From NCBI RefSeq assembly GCF_028550435.1, contig NZ_JAQQKV010000001.1, forward strand, positions 1,488,001 through 1,552,000: a stretch of 64,000 nt of DNA. The letters are read 5' to 3'. Made by a program: the position numbers and the translations under genes. Source of the DNA: Asticcacaulis machinosus. GTDB taxonomy: Bacteria; Pseudomonadota; Alphaproteobacteria; Caulobacterales; Caulobacteraceae. The notes beneath the pieces are model-generated. The model worked only from the letters and a program-made list of their open reading frames with translations. It had not been told where the DNA came from and searched no databases. This document shows positions 1 to 9,102 of this stretch, in pieces (position 1 is the stretch's first letter; each line of letters starts with the position of its first letter).

Positions 1-581
1 TGTTCGGCATCGATATTGGTGACAATCGCCAGCGTCGATTTCAGGCGCAGGAAGGAACCATCGGATTCGTCTGCCTCCACCACGATCCAGTCGCCGTCAC
101 CGACCTTGGCATTGGTGCCATAGGCGTTGATGATGCCGCCATTGACCACCGTCGGGTCCATTCCGCCCGCATCCAGTAAGGTTGCCACCATTGAGGTCGT
201 GGTCGTCTTGCCGTGCGTGCCACCAACCGCGATCGAAAACTGCAAACGCATCAGTTCGGCCAGCATTTCGGCGCGGCGCACCTGCGGGATGCGGCGTTTC
301 CTCGCTTCAACCATCTCAGGGTTATCGGCCTTGACCGCTGTGGAATAGACGACCGCGCATACGCCTTCGGTCACATGTTCCGGTGCGTGGCCGATGAAGA
401 TTTTCGCCCCCAGCTTTTCAAGGCGTTCGGTGTTGGCGGAGGATTTCGCATCCGATCCCTGCACCTTATAGCCGATTTTGATCATGATTTCGGCGATGCC
501 GCTCATACCGATGCCGCCAATGCCGACGAAGTGCACGGGGCCTAAATCAAACGGGGTCGGGCGAAGTTTCTGAGTGGTCAT
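1..581 (-). CDS. murC: UDP-N-acetylmuramate--L-alanine ligase, N-terminal part
   Basis: Cytoplasmic ligase that adds L-alanine to UDP-MurNAc, the first step of the peptidoglycan stem peptide. About 193 residues are visible before the gene leaves the window. The N-terminal Rossmann domain shows [17 protein letters not shown] near residue 15, and the ATP-binding P-loop reads [12 protein letters not shown] near residue 120; both are typical of MurC and distinguish it from MurD, MurE and MurF. The ATG at 581 gives the usual MurC N-terminus, although no strong ribosome binding site precedes it. It is the last visible gene of the minus-strand dcw cluster. It is separated from murG by a permease gene and an opposite-strand toxin-antitoxin pair, so it probably has a promoter of its own in the 582-742 gap. 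Confidence 0.96.
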   Translation of the reverse strand, partial: MTTQKLRPTPFDLGPVHFVGIGGIGMSGIAEIMIKIGYKVQGSDAKSSANTERLEKLGAKIFIGHAPEHVTEGVCAVVYSTAVKADNPEMVEARKRRIPQVRRAEMLAELMRLQFSIAVGGTHGKTTTTSMVATLLDAGGMDPTVVNGGIINAYGTNAKVGDGDWIVVEADESDGSFLRLKSTLAIVTNIDAE

Positions 582-742
582 GTAAGGCGAAATCACTATT
601 ATAAATTAGAGGTGGGGTTTGCGTTTAAACCATAGCGCCTGAGGTGTCACTTGCGATTTTGAGCACAGGCCACGATCGGAACAGGTAGGAATAGTTCGGA
701 TTATATGCTACAATCAGGTGCGCACAGTTAGGAGCTTTTGAT

Positions 743-994
743 ATGGCCAAGATTTCAATTTCCATGACCGATGGCATGAACGACTATGTTCAGGCGCGTG
801 TCAAGGCTGGCGACTATAACAACACCTCCGAATATTTCCGCGATCTGGTCCGGCGGGATCAGGATCGCCGCGACGCCCATGAGAAGTTACGTGAGATGCT
901 GGATCATGCCGAAGCCAGCGGCATAAGCCCGCGCACGCCGCAGCAAATTATGTCTGATGTCAAAGCAAAGTTCAAAGCAGATGGCCGCATATAA
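743..994 (+). CDS. parD: ParD-family antitoxin (ribbon-helix-helix)
   Basis: 83-residue antitoxin of a type II toxin-antitoxin pair. The N-terminal 40 residues (KISISMTDGMNDYVQARV, then YNNTSEYFRDLVRRD) fit the ParD/CopG-like ribbon-helix-helix DNA-binding fold. The C-terminal half is a charged helix of the sort that wraps the toxin. A GGAG ribosome binding site lies eight bases before the ATG. The pair is presumably autoregulated from the 582-742 gap, where a TATGCTACAAT-like -10 element lies near 705. The gene overlaps the downstream toxin gene by 14 bases, so the two are translationally linked. It is the only plus-strand module within the dcw cluster. Confidence 0.88.
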   Translation: MAKISISMTDGMNDYVQARVKAGDYNNTSEYFRDLVRRDQDRRDAHEKLREMLDHAEASGISPRTPQQIMSDVKAKFKADGRI

Positions 995-1271
995 ATTAAC
1001 GGCAGATGCGGACGCTGACTTTACCAACATCTACGCATATTCTCTGGAAACCTATGGTGAGCGCCAAGCTGACACGTACACAAGTGCACTCATTACAGGT
1101 TTTGAGATTATAGGCTCGAACCCATTTATAGGCAGAGATATCTCTTCCATTAAACCTGGCGCACGATGCCTGTTTCACGAGCGGCACAGCATCTATTATC
1201 GTTTAGACGACAGCGGCATCGTTATATTTCGCATCCTGAATCAAACACAGGATCCGCTGCAACAGCTTTAA
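981..1271 (+). CDS. parE: ParE/RelE-superfamily toxin
   Basis: 96-residue toxin partner of the upstream ParD-like antitoxin. The sequence YKLTADADADFTNIYAYSLE at the start, then the NPFIGRD, ARCLFHERHSIYYRL and IVIFRIL blocks, match the ParE branch of the RelE/ParE fold. Known members inhibit DNA gyrase; the target here is not proven. An ATG at 957 would add eight residues, but 981 gives the normal family start and length. The stop codon lies one base from the stop of the converging permease gene. Confidence 0.87.
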   Translation: MAAYKLTADADADFTNIYAYSLETYGERQADTYTSALITGFEIIGSNPFIGRDISSIKPGARCLFHERHSIYYRLDDSGIVIFRILNQTQDPLQQL

Positions 1272-1272
1272 T

Positions 1273-2379
1273 CTACTTTCCCAACCTCTTTAAAAACCAA
1301 AATATCCCCGGCGCTTTACCCTTTCCGGCATCGGGGTCAGCACGGGCGGCGCCTACCGGGTCATCCAGCACCTTCCCCACATAGAGCTTAAGCACCAAAG
1401 TGTAGAGCACCACCGTCAGCGGCGTGGCGAACAATATGCCCATCGGCCCCAAAAGCGTACCAAAGGCAATCACAGCAAACAGGGTTACAACCGTCGGGAT
1501 TGAGGCCACATGCTTTTGCACCATCGGCGTAATCACATTGCTTTCCAGTTGCGACACGCTGACATAGATCAGCAGCGCCCACAGGAACGTCGGCAGACCC
1601 TCAGACCCCGCCAGCAACAACCCCGGCCCGGCCGAGACAATCGGCCCGACGATCGGCACGAACTGCGCTAACCCGGAAATCAGCCCCAAGGCCAGCGCGG
1701 AATCGACGCCGACAATCGACAAACCTATGGCGGTCAGACTGCCCACCAGCACCATCGAAAAGGTCTGGGCCACCAACCACATCTGAAGCGCCTTACCGGA
1801 ATCATTCAGACATTCCTTGGTCAGGGCGCGCTGCGATTTGGGAAACAGGGTGACAATGCCATCACGGTAGCTGCCCGGCCGCATAGCCAGGAATATGCCG
1901 CCGACAATCGCCACCACCAGATTAGCCAGCGTCGAGAATACCTCACCGGCAATCTTCGGCGCCATCGAGATCAGTTGACCGGCCTTTTGCCCCAGACTGT
2001 CGATCTGCTCATGGACAATCGTGTCGGCGGGCGTGCCGTTGATCTGAAGCTGAATCTGGTTCCAGGCCGCCGGCATCTGCTGCCACAAATCCTCGATCTG
2101 GCGCGATATTTGCCAGCCAAAGAAGTAAAAGGCCCCCGTAAGCCCCGCGATCAAAATCACCAGCGCCAGCAGGATAGATATCGGTTCGGGCACCCTGAGA
2201 TAGCGGATAAGGGGCTCAGATACCGCCCGCAAGACCACCGCCACAATGATCGCCCCAAAGATCAGCAGCCAGATCGAAACGAGCTTCAGGGCCAGCGCGC
2301 TTAAGGCGACAATCAGCAATATGAACAGCACGCGCTTGATAAAACCGACCGTTAAATCGCCGCTGTCAGGCTTGAACAT
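1273..2379 (-). CDS. AI-2E family permease-like membrane protein
   Basis: 368-residue integral membrane protein of the AI-2E/PerM family (PF01594). It has two N-terminal membrane segments, a soluble periplasmic stretch at roughly residues 90-150, and a block of C-terminal segments containing the family signature around FVPIVGPIVSAGPGLLLA and the glycine-rich SGLAQF turn. Members have been linked to autoinducer-2 export, sodium/proton exchange and stress, so the substrate cannot be given. I chose the ATG at 2379 because AAGGGA sits six bases upstream; a start at 2415 would add 12 residues without a hydrophobic or conserved stretch. It lies in the dcw cluster downstream of murG and converges with parE. 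Confidence 0.88.
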   Translation of the reverse strand: MFKPDSGDLTVGFIKRVLFILLIVALSALALKLVSIWLLIFGAIIVAVVLRAVSEPLIRYLRVPEPISILLALVILIAGLTGAFYFFGWQISRQIEDLWQQMPAAWNQIQLQINGTPADTIVHEQIDSLGQKAGQLISMAPKIAGEVFSTLANLVVAIVGGIFLAMRPGSYRDGIVTLFPKSQRALTKECLNDSGKALQMWLVAQTFSMVLVGSLTAIGLSIVGVDSALALGLISGLAQFVPIVGPIVSAGPGLLLAGSEGLPTFLWALLIYVSVSQLESNVITPMVQKHVASIPTVVTLFAVIAFGTLLGPMGILFATPLTVVLYTLVLKLYVGKVLDDPVGAARADPDAGKGKAPGIFWFLKRLGK

Positions 2380-2442
2380 CGCTATCCCTTTATAAACACC
2401 GGATAAGGCTACCACGCCCTATGTAAAGACGCGCTATTGAAA

Positions 2443-3558
2443 TCAGGCTTTTTTCGCCACAGTCCGCTCAACCAGATCAGCCAGCCGTTTGGCGGCATCG
2501 GCCCGCGCCACGGATCGGGCGCAGACGGCCATACCTTTCAGGCGCACCGGCTGATCGATGAGGGTCTTGATCGCCTCGGCCAGAGTTTCGGCATCGGCGT
2601 CGTCTTCGTTGATCACGATGGCTCCGCCCGCTTCTTTCAGCACCTCGGCATTGTGGAACTGATGATTATCGGCGGCGATCTTAAGCGGGATCAGCACAGA
2701 CGGTTTTCCGGCCACCGCCAGTTCGCAGCAGGTCGAGGCCCCGGCGCGCCCGATGACCAGATGAGCGCGCTCAAGGCGTTCAGCCATATTGGTGAAAAAC
2801 GGCGCAATATCGGCCTCAATCCCCGCCTCGGCATAGATTTTCTTCGCCTCATCCACCTGTTCGGCGCGAGTCTGCTGCTCGACGCTCAAGAGTATTCGCA
2901 GTGATGGCGGCAGCAGAGCCAGCGCCTGCGGCACGGTCTCGGACAATATCTTCGCCCCCTGCGACCCGCCGGTCACCAAAATGCGGATCGGCTTGAAATT
3001 GTCCGGATAGGGTTTGTCAAAAAGCGCACGAATATCAGGGCGCACCGGATTGCCGACCACCTCGACCTTACCGGTCAGGGCCTCAGGCGCCATCTTCAAG
3101 GTCGGGAACGCGCAGGCGACCGCATCGACGCGGGTGACCAGTTCACGGTTTGAGCGCCCCAGAACCGAATTTTGTTCGTGGATCAGGGTCGTATCCGAAC
3201 GGGTAATCGCCGCGATCAAAGCCGGATAGGACGGGTAGCCGCCAAAGCCAATAACGGCATCGGGTTTTAGCCGCCCGAAGGCTTTGCGGGCCTGAAGCAC
3301 ACCGGTGGCGATCTTGAACCCTGCGCGGAGCATGCCGAAAATATCGCCGCGTTTAAAGGTCGCGGCCTCCAGAGACAGGCGTTCAATCGCCGGAAAATTT
3401 TCGGCATAGGCCGCGCCGCGCGTATCCGACGCCAGCACAATCCGCCAGCCGCGGTCAATTAGTTCCCGCGCCAGAGCTTCGGCCGGAAACATATGGCCGC
3501 CCGTGCCGCCTGCCGCCACGACCGCCAGTTTGGATTCGGATTTTTGTTTATCGGCCAC
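2443..3558 (-). CDS. murG: UDP-GlcNAc:lipid I N-acetylglucosaminyltransferase
   Basis: Peripheral inner-membrane glycosyltransferase (GT28) that converts lipid I to lipid II. The glycine-rich loop AAGGTGGHMFPA is at the N-terminus, a second GGSQGA loop is near residue 195, and the donor-binding block HLVIGRAGASTCCEL is near residue 270. All are diagnostic for MurG, and 371 residues is a usual length. Two GTG codons are possible starts, at 3564 and 3558. AAGAAGG lies only two bases from the first but eight from the second, so I prefer 3558. A 130-bp gap with two inverted repeats separates it from ftsW upstream. Confidence 0.97.
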   Translation of the reverse strand: MADKQKSESKLAVVAAGGTGGHMFPAEALARELIDRGWRIVLASDTRGAAYAENFPAIERLSLEAATFKRGDIFGMLRAGFKIATGVLQARKAFGRLKPDAVIGFGGYPSYPALIAAITRSDTTLIHEQNSVLGRSNRELVTRVDAVACAFPTLKMAPEALTGKVEVVGNPVRPDIRALFDKPYPDNFKPIRILVTGGSQGAKILSETVPQALALLPPSLRILLSVEQQTRAEQVDEAKKIYAEAGIEADIAPFFTNMAERLERAHLVIGRAGASTCCELAVAGKPSVLIPLKIAADNHQFHNAEVLKEAGGAIVINEDDADAETLAEAIKTLIDQPVRLKGMAVCARSVARADAAKRLADLVERTVAKKA

Positions 3559-3613
3559 GATCACTACCTTCTTAATTTTATGAGGGCATATGTCCTCATC
3601 GATACTAAAAACT

Positions 3614-3687
3614 CAAGTCGGTTGACGGGCCGCCCCTAAGCCGACTTGACCTTATAATACCACCTTAAAATTGGAAATTTTAAGGTG
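3614..3687. repeat. Two inverted repeats in the ftsW-murG gap
   Basis: Two hairpins lie in tandem. The first pairs CAAGTCGG (3614-3621) with CCGACTTG (3641-3648) across a 19-base loop. The second is a perfect 12-bp stem, CACCTTAAAATT (3661-3672) with its complement at 3676-3687, around a three-base loop. The second could act as a weak terminator or mRNA-stabilising 3' structure after ftsW, but it lacks a clean run of T in the minus direction. Function is not established. Confidence 0.6.
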
Positions 3688-3694
3688 AACTACG

Positions 3695-4858
3695 TTACCA
3701 TTTTGTATGGTCATTATCCTCGGTCACCGGCACTTCACCGGCGCGTTTACGGGTGAGCGCCAGAATAAAGCCCATCGTCAGCCCCATAGCCAGCATGGAC
3801 GATCCGCCATAAGAAATAAACGGCAAGGTCATGCCTTTGGGTGGGATAACCCCCAGATTGACGCTGATATTGATGAATACCTGCGAGCCCAGCATGATGT
3901 ATAGCCCTGAGGTCGCGATCTGACGAAACGGATCGGTCATAGACATCGCCTTACCCAGCCCACGCACGACGATGACGGCAAAAATGGCGATGATCAGCAG
4001 CAGCATAAATAGCCCCGCCTCTTCACCGATCACCGAATAGATGAAGTCGGTATGCAGATCCGGGATAAAGCGTTTTTGGGTCCCCTCATTGACACCCTGC
4101 CCCCACAGGCCACCATTGGATATGGCCGACAAAGCCGCATTGACCTGATACTTGTCACCATCCGGGTTGATAAATCCGATCAGGCGGTTGCGAAAGTGCG
4201 GTGCCCAGAAAAACAGGCCGACCAAGGCTGCCATGACCGTGCCGCCTAAGCCCACCATCCAGCGCACCGGCACGCCGGAGATAAAAAAGCACGCGCCAAA
4301 GGCAATAGTGATCAGGAATGACTGCCCAACATCGGGCTGGATCAGCAGCAGGCCTATCGCCAGCACATAAAGGCAAAAGGCGATGGTCACCCCCGGCACG
4401 CCCTTACCCTTTTGACCCTCGGCAAACATCCAGGCGATCAGAATTATCAGCACGGGTTTCAGAAATTCAGACGGTTGCAGCTTGAAAAAGCCCAGGTCCA
4501 GCCAGCGCTGCCCGCCTTTTGAGGTGTGACCGATAAACGGCAACAGCATCATGATCAGAATCGCACCGCTATAGATGGCGGCACTCACCCGCTTGACGCC
4601 TTTCAGCGACAGCATGGACACAGCGATCATGATGCCGACCGCGACCAGCGCGAATAATATATGGCGCTGCGTAAAATAGATCGGCGAATGGGCGCCAATC
4701 TTGGCCGCAGCAACCGGTGATGAGGAAAACGAAAACCACAGGCCGATGATCATCAACAAGGCCACAAAGCCCATAGTCGCGCGGTCAACCGTCCACCACC
4801 ACATGGCCATCGGCCGGCGGTCGGTGCGGGAAAAAGCCTGAGCGAAACCGGTGGCCAT
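3695..4858 (-). CDS. ftsW: Septal peptidoglycan glycosyltransferase FtsW
   Basis: 387-residue SEDS-family polytopic membrane protein that polymerises lipid II at the division septum with its partner FtsI. About ten membrane segments are visible. Conserved SEDS features include GGQRWLDLGFFKLQPSEFLKP (residues about 115-135), the IQPDVGQSFL block with the catalytic-region aspartate, and the C-terminal VIPPKGMTLPFISYGGSS signature. The last motif separates FtsW/RodA from other membrane proteins, and the dcw position identifies FtsW rather than RodA. The ATG at 4858 follows a gap containing a gene-less palindromic element and a CtrA-like site. Confidence 0.97.
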   Translation of the reverse strand: MATGFAQAFSRTDRRPMAMWWWTVDRATMGFVALLMIIGLWFSFSSSPVAAAKIGAHSPIYFTQRHILFALVAVGIMIAVSMLSLKGVKRVSAAIYSGAILIMMLLPFIGHTSKGGQRWLDLGFFKLQPSEFLKPVLIILIAWMFAEGQKGKGVPGVTIAFCLYVLAIGLLLIQPDVGQSFLITIAFGACFFISGVPVRWMVGLGGTVMAALVGLFFWAPHFRNRLIGFINPDGDKYQVNAALSAISNGGLWGQGVNEGTQKRFIPDLHTDFIYSVIGEEAGLFMLLLIIAIFAVIVVRGLGKAMSMTDPFRQIATSGLYIMLGSQVFINISVNLGVIPPKGMTLPFISYGGSSMLAMGLTMGFILALTRKRAGEVPVTEDNDHTKW

Positions 4859-4950
4859 GATCTCACCTGAAATTGACGGAGTGTATGTAAGGTTTCAGGT
4901 GTAGAGGATGAGGGTTAATGGATGTTAACTGTGATGTGCTTTTTGTTAAA

Positions 4951-5090
4951 AAGAACTCCCCCTGATGTAGAGGAAGCTGATGATTTTGAGCCTTCAAAAT
5001 TATCAGAGGGGGTTAAGGTGCCGTGTAAGTTACCCCCTCTGAAACCAAACAGGTTTGATTTCAGTTCCCCCTCCAAGAGGGGGAGTTCTT
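4951..5090. mobile_element. Gene-less palindromic element between murD and ftsW
   Basis: A 140-bp stretch bounded by a perfect 13-bp terminal inverted repeat: AAGAACTCCCCCT at 4951-4963 and its complement at 5078-5090. Each end also carries an internal stem-loop. On the left it is CTGATGATTTTGA (4978-4990) with a near-complement at 4994-5006; on the right it is a 12-bp stem at 5041-5063. Both are followed, reading inward, by AGAGGGGGT. The same layout bounds the DUF559 gene at 21203-21712, so this looks like a non-autonomous, internally deleted relative. Its right edge lies four bases from the murD stop codon. It may also act on mRNA as a strong structured spacer. Confidence 0.7.
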
Positions 5091-5094
5091 AGAG

Positions 5095-6510
5095 CTAGGA
5101 CGCCGCCCCCGCAATAATCGATTTTGAAATTTCCGCCACAGCCTCTTTGAAGGCGTCACCGCGTTTTTCGAAATCCGGAAACTGGTCAAACGAGGCGCAG
5201 GCCGGTGACAGCAGCACGACCTCATCCTTTCCCGATTTCTCAGCCTCGGCATAGGCCTGAGCCACAGCGGTAAACAGGTGGCGCGACTGCACGCACGGCG
5301 CGGCTGAACCGATAGTCTTTTCAAACAACTCTGCGGCCTCACCGATCAGGAACGCACCTTTCACACGCGGAAACAGATCAGACAGGCTCTCGATGCCGCC
5401 CGCCTTGGCGCGGCCACCGGCGATCCAGTAGAATTTATCATAGCTCGACATAGCCTGACGCGAGGCATCAGCATTGGTCGCCTTGGAATCGTTGATAAAG
5501 CGCACCTTACCGATGCGGCCGATCTCCTGCATCCGGTGATCAAGACCGGGGAAAGATTTCAGACCCGCCGCGATCACTTCTGCCGACAGTCCCAGCGCCT
5601 TGCAGGCGCTATAGGCCGCACACGCATTTTGCCAGTTGTGGCGCCCAACCAGTGAGCGCGCGCTTTTCAGATCGAACACCGCCTTGGCGCGGTCGGAGGT
5701 GGCGTCATAGATCATACCGTTCAGCGCATAGACTCCGCGCCCCAGCGTCCGGCGCGCTGAGATCGGGATCAGCTTGACCGACGGATGGGAGTTCATCTCA
5801 GTCAGCACCCCTTGGGTCCACTGATCATCCGCACCGATGACGGCGGTTTCCTCTGGCCCCTGACCCGCAAAGATGCGCAGCTTGGCCGCAATATAGCCAT
5901 CCATATCACCGTGGCGATCCAGATGGTCGGGCGAAAAATTGAGCAGCACCGACACATCCGGTTTGAAGCTGTGGGTCAGGTCAAGCTGATAGCTGGAGGT
6001 TTCAATGACATAGATACTGCCCGGCTCCATCGCAGGCAGATCAAGTACGCCAATGCCGATATTGCCACCGACATGGACATTCTTTCCGGCGGATTTAAGG
6101 ATATGGCCGATCAGTGCTGTGGTCGTCGATTTGCCGTTGGTGCCGGTAATGGCCACGGTTTTCGGGCGCTTACGCTCCGGCAAGGCATTCAGGGTGCGGG
6201 CAAACAGCTCGATATCACCCAGCACGGGCACCCCGGCAGCCTTGGCCGCCACCACCGACCAGTGCGGCTCAGGGTGGGTGAGCGGCACACCTGGCGACAG
6301 CATAAGCGCGTCAATCTCTGACCAGTCGGCGGATTTCAGGTTCTCGATCGTAAAACCTTCTTTGGTGGCGGCCAGCATGTTCTGGGGCTTATCGTCCCAC
6401 AGCAGCGGCTCAGCCCCTCCGGCCTTCAACGCGCGCGCGGCGGTTAAGCCTGAGCGCCCCAGACCAAAGACCGCCACCCGTTTTCCTTCAAAGCCTTTAA
6501 CGGTTATCAC
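5095..6510 (-). CDS. murD: UDP-N-acetylmuramoyl-L-alanine--D-glutamate ligase
   Basis: Cytoplasmic Mur ligase that adds D-glutamate to UDP-MurNAc-L-Ala. Domain order is normal: N-terminal VAVFGLGRSGLTAARAL, P-loop VAITGTNGKSTTTALIGHI near residue 115, the central LNFSPDHLDRH block, and a C-terminal domain beginning near FPGLDHRMQEIG, followed by NDSKATNADA. At 471 residues it matches the family. It starts with GTG nine bases after the mraY stop codon, suggesting coupling with mraY. The TAG stop is almost in contact with the palindromic element at 4951-5090. Confidence 0.97.
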   Translation of the reverse strand: MITVKGFEGKRVAVFGLGRSGLTAARALKAGGAEPLLWDDKPQNMLAATKEGFTIENLKSADWSEIDALMLSPGVPLTHPEPHWSVVAAKAAGVPVLGDIELFARTLNALPERKRPKTVAITGTNGKSTTTALIGHILKSAGKNVHVGGNIGIGVLDLPAMEPGSIYVIETSSYQLDLTHSFKPDVSVLLNFSPDHLDRHGDMDGYIAAKLRIFAGQGPEETAVIGADDQWTQGVLTEMNSHPSVKLIPISARRTLGRGVYALNGMIYDATSDRAKAVFDLKSARSLVGRHNWQNACAAYSACKALGLSAEVIAAGLKSFPGLDHRMQEIGRIGKVRFINDSKATNADASRQAMSSYDKFYWIAGGRAKAGGIESLSDLFPRVKGAFLIGEAAELFEKTIGSAAPCVQSRHLFTAVAQAYAEAEKSGKDEVVLLSPACASFDQFPDFEKRGDAFKEAVAEISKSIIAGAAS

Positions 6511-6519
6511 AGGCCTGCC

Positions 6520-7632
6520 CTATCTTAATTTCAGCGTCGCCAGACCAATCATGGCCAGAAGGGCCGCAATGATCCAGAAGCGGATAACCACCGTCGATTC
6601 CGCCCAGCCCAGCTTTTCAAAATGGTGGTGGATCGGCGCCATCAGGAACACGCGCTTACCCGTTAGCTTGAAATAGCCGACCTGAATCATGACCGACAGG
6701 GCTTCCATAACAAACAGACCACCGACAATGGCCAGCACAATCTCATGCTTGGTCGTCACGGCGACAGCGCCCAGACCACCGCCCAGAGCCAGCGATCCGG
6801 TATCGCCCATGAAAATCTTGGCGGGCGGCGCGTTATACCACAAAAAGCCCATACCGCCGCCGATAATGGCCGCGCAGATCACCGCCACATCGCCCACTCT
6901 GGGGACAAAATGGACATTGAGGTAACCCGCAAACACATAGTTACCAACAAGGTACGAAATCAGCGCAAACGCCCCGGCCGCAAAGATCACAGGCACGGTC
7001 GCCAGCCCATCAAGGCCATCGGTCAGATTAACCGCATTGGACGCGCCGATAATGACCACGGCCCCGAACACCACATAGAACCAGCCCAGATTAAGCAGAA
7101 AATTCTTGAACACCGGCACGGCCAGCGAGGTATGCAAATCTGGTGAGGTCGGTGACTGCGGCCCAAACGCCACCAGAGCCCACACCGCCACCACCGCCAC
7201 CACGGTTTGCGCGATCAGTTTCTGGATGGACGATAAGCCCGCCGAGGATTGTTTGGTGACCTTGGCGTAGTCGTCGATGAACCCTAAGCCCCCAAAGGCC
7301 AGCGTGACGCCAAATACGACCCAGACCGCCGGGTTGCTAAGGTCTGCCCACAGCAGAACCGCCACCGTAATCCCGGCCAGTATCATCAGCCCGCCCATGG
7401 TCGGCGTGCCTTTTTTGGTCAGCAGGTGCCCAGCGGGGCCGTCTTCGCGTATCGGCTGCCCCTTACCCTGCTTTGAGCGCATCCAGCGGATGAAGCGCGA
7501 CCCCAGCGCCACCGCCACGATCCAGGAGGTGGCCAGCGCCAGCGCAATGCGCACCGTCAGATACTTCAGCAGGTTCAACAGTGGGATGTGGGCCGCCATG
7601 CCCGCATATTGTTCGTAGAGCCAGTAAAACAT
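6520..7632 (-). CDS. mraY: Phospho-N-acetylmuramoyl-pentapeptide transferase
   Basis: Inner-membrane enzyme that transfers phospho-MurNAc-pentapeptide to undecaprenyl phosphate, forming lipid I. The 370-residue protein has about ten membrane segments and the family signatures: GTPTMGG near residue 75, FIDDYAKV near 120, [13 protein letters not shown] near 200, [10 protein letters not shown] near 275 and APIHHHFEK near 330. The acidic residues of these loops form the Mg-dependent active site. It lies between murF and murD with short gaps, consistent with one dcw transcript. Confidence 0.98.
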   Translation of the reverse strand: MFYWLYEQYAGMAAHIPLLNLLKYLTVRIALALATSWIVAVALGSRFIRWMRSKQGKGQPIREDGPAGHLLTKKGTPTMGGLMILAGITVAVLLWADLSNPAVWVVFGVTLAFGGLGFIDDYAKVTKQSSAGLSSIQKLIAQTVVAVVAVWALVAFGPQSPTSPDLHTSLAVPVFKNFLLNLGWFYVVFGAVVIIGASNAVNLTDGLDGLATVPVIFAAGAFALISYLVGNYVFAGYLNVHFVPRVGDVAVICAAIIGGGMGFLWYNAPPAKIFMGDTGSLALGGGLGAVAVTTKHEIVLAIVGGLFVMEALSVMIQVGYFKLTGKRVFLMAPIHHHFEKLGWAESTVVIRFWIIAALLAMIGLATLKLR

Positions 7633-7659
7633 GAACCGTCTGAAACCTTAAACCAGAAA

Positions 7660-9081
7660 TTATACGAGAGACGCCGCGATCAAACCGGCTTTCGAGCCGT
7701 TGGAGCCCTTTATCATGACCACATCCCCTGAGCGCAAGTCCGCTTTTAAGGGGACGATCAATTCGGATGCTGTGGGCGCATAGGCCCCGCGAAGGGCAGG
7801 CGGTACTATCTGCCAGAGATTGGCCATCAACGGCCCCGCGCAGTAAACCTTATCAATAGCTTGCGCCTCGATCACCCCAAACAGACCGGCATGCAGCGCC
7901 GCCTCATCCGGCCCAAGCTCCAGCATATCAGTCAGCACCACGATTTTACGCTGATCAGGTTCTACTACCCGCGCGCCTAACGATTCGATGGTCGCCGTCA
8001 TTGAGATCGGATTGGCATTATAGCTTTCGTCGATGACGGTGATGGCCTTACCGTCCACCGTGACATGACGCACACTGCCGCGTCCGGCCAGTGGTTTGAA
8101 ATCCTCTAACGCCGCAATGGCGACCTTGGGATTCACGCCCAACGCCTGCGCCATCAGCAACACCGACATGGCGTTGACGGCCTGATGCTTACCCGTCGTA
8201 TAGAGTTTGAAGTCATAGCTCTGGCCGTGAATTTCGGCCTGAACGCGGGCATAGTCACCGTCAGCACCCGTCACGACATCATAACCGGTCAGCAGGGCAT
8301 CCGCCCCAACGCTTTCACCGAATGATGTGACCTTTACGCCGACCGCCTCGGCGCGTGTCTTAAGGTCATCGAACCATTTATTGTCGGCATTGAGGATGGC
8401 CAGCCCACCAGGTTGCAGCCCGTCAAAAATCTCGGCCTTGGCCTTGACGATCCCCAGTTCGCCGTCCGGGAAGTTTTCGGTGTGAACCGCCCCGACCGTG
8501 GTGATGATGACCGCATCGGGAGCCACAAACTGAGACAGGGGCGTGATTTCATCGGCGTGGTTCATGCCGATTTCAAACACCGCGCGCTCAGTCTCACGCG
8601 GCATCCGCACCAAAGTCAGCGGCACACCAATATGATTGTTAAAGCTCTTGATCGCCGAATGGGCACGACCGGCGCGCTTAAGCGTCGCCATGACCATCTG
8701 GGTGACTGAGGTCTTGCCGACACTGCCGGTCACCGCCCCGCGCTTACAGCCAATCGCTCGGTCGCGGGCATAGACGGCGGCGGCCTCTAACGCGCCTTGC
8801 ACGTCTTCGACCACGCAGCAGACAGCCCCTTCAATTGCCCGTTCGGTAACACAAAACGCGGCACCGGCCTTGTAGGCAGAGGCCACAAATTCATGACCGT
8901 CGCGCGCACCTTTGAGGGCCAGAAAAATATCACCGGCCTCAATGGCGCGACTGTCAAAATTGACGTTAGAGGCATGGAGCGCAATGGCGGCCTGATCGCT
9001 CAGGGGCAAACCCGCCGCATCAACCAGAGCGCCGCCCACGGCCTGCGCCCACTCCTTTGCCGTCCACAAAACTTCGGTCAT
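7660..9081 (-). CDS. murF: UDP-N-acetylmuramoyl-tripeptide--D-alanyl-D-alanine ligase
   Basis: Cytoplasmic ligase that adds D-Ala-D-Ala to the UDP-MurNAc tripeptide. The N-terminal domain carries NFDSRAIEAGDIFLALKG, typical of MurF. The P-loop is GAVTGSVGKTSVTQM near residue 115, the central IGMNHADEI block follows near 170, and VIDESYNANPISM near residue 350 is the C-terminal signature. At 473 residues the length is normal. A REPIN-like palindromic repeat fills the gap to murE, so the two genes are probably cotranscribed but not translationally coupled. Confidence 0.97.
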   Translation of the reverse strand: MTEVLWTAKEWAQAVGGALVDAAGLPLSDQAAIALHASNVNFDSRAIEAGDIFLALKGARDGHEFVASAYKAGAAFCVTERAIEGAVCCVVEDVQGALEAAAVYARDRAIGCKRGAVTGSVGKTSVTQMVMATLKRAGRAHSAIKSFNNHIGVPLTLVRMPRETERAVFEIGMNHADEITPLSQFVAPDAVIITTVGAVHTENFPDGELGIVKAKAEIFDGLQPGGLAILNADNKWFDDLKTRAEAVGVKVTSFGESVGADALLTGYDVVTGADGDYARVQAEIHGQSYDFKLYTTGKHQAVNAMSVLLMAQALGVNPKVAIAALEDFKPLAGRGSVRHVTVDGKAITVIDESYNANPISMTATIESLGARVVEPDQRKIVVLTDMLELGPDEAALHAGLFGVIEAQAIDKVYCAGPLMANLWQIVPPALRGAYAPTASELIVPLKADLRSGDVVMIKGSNGSKAGLIAASLV

Positions 9082-9102
9082 GCTCTCTCAAATGTTTAGT
9101 GG

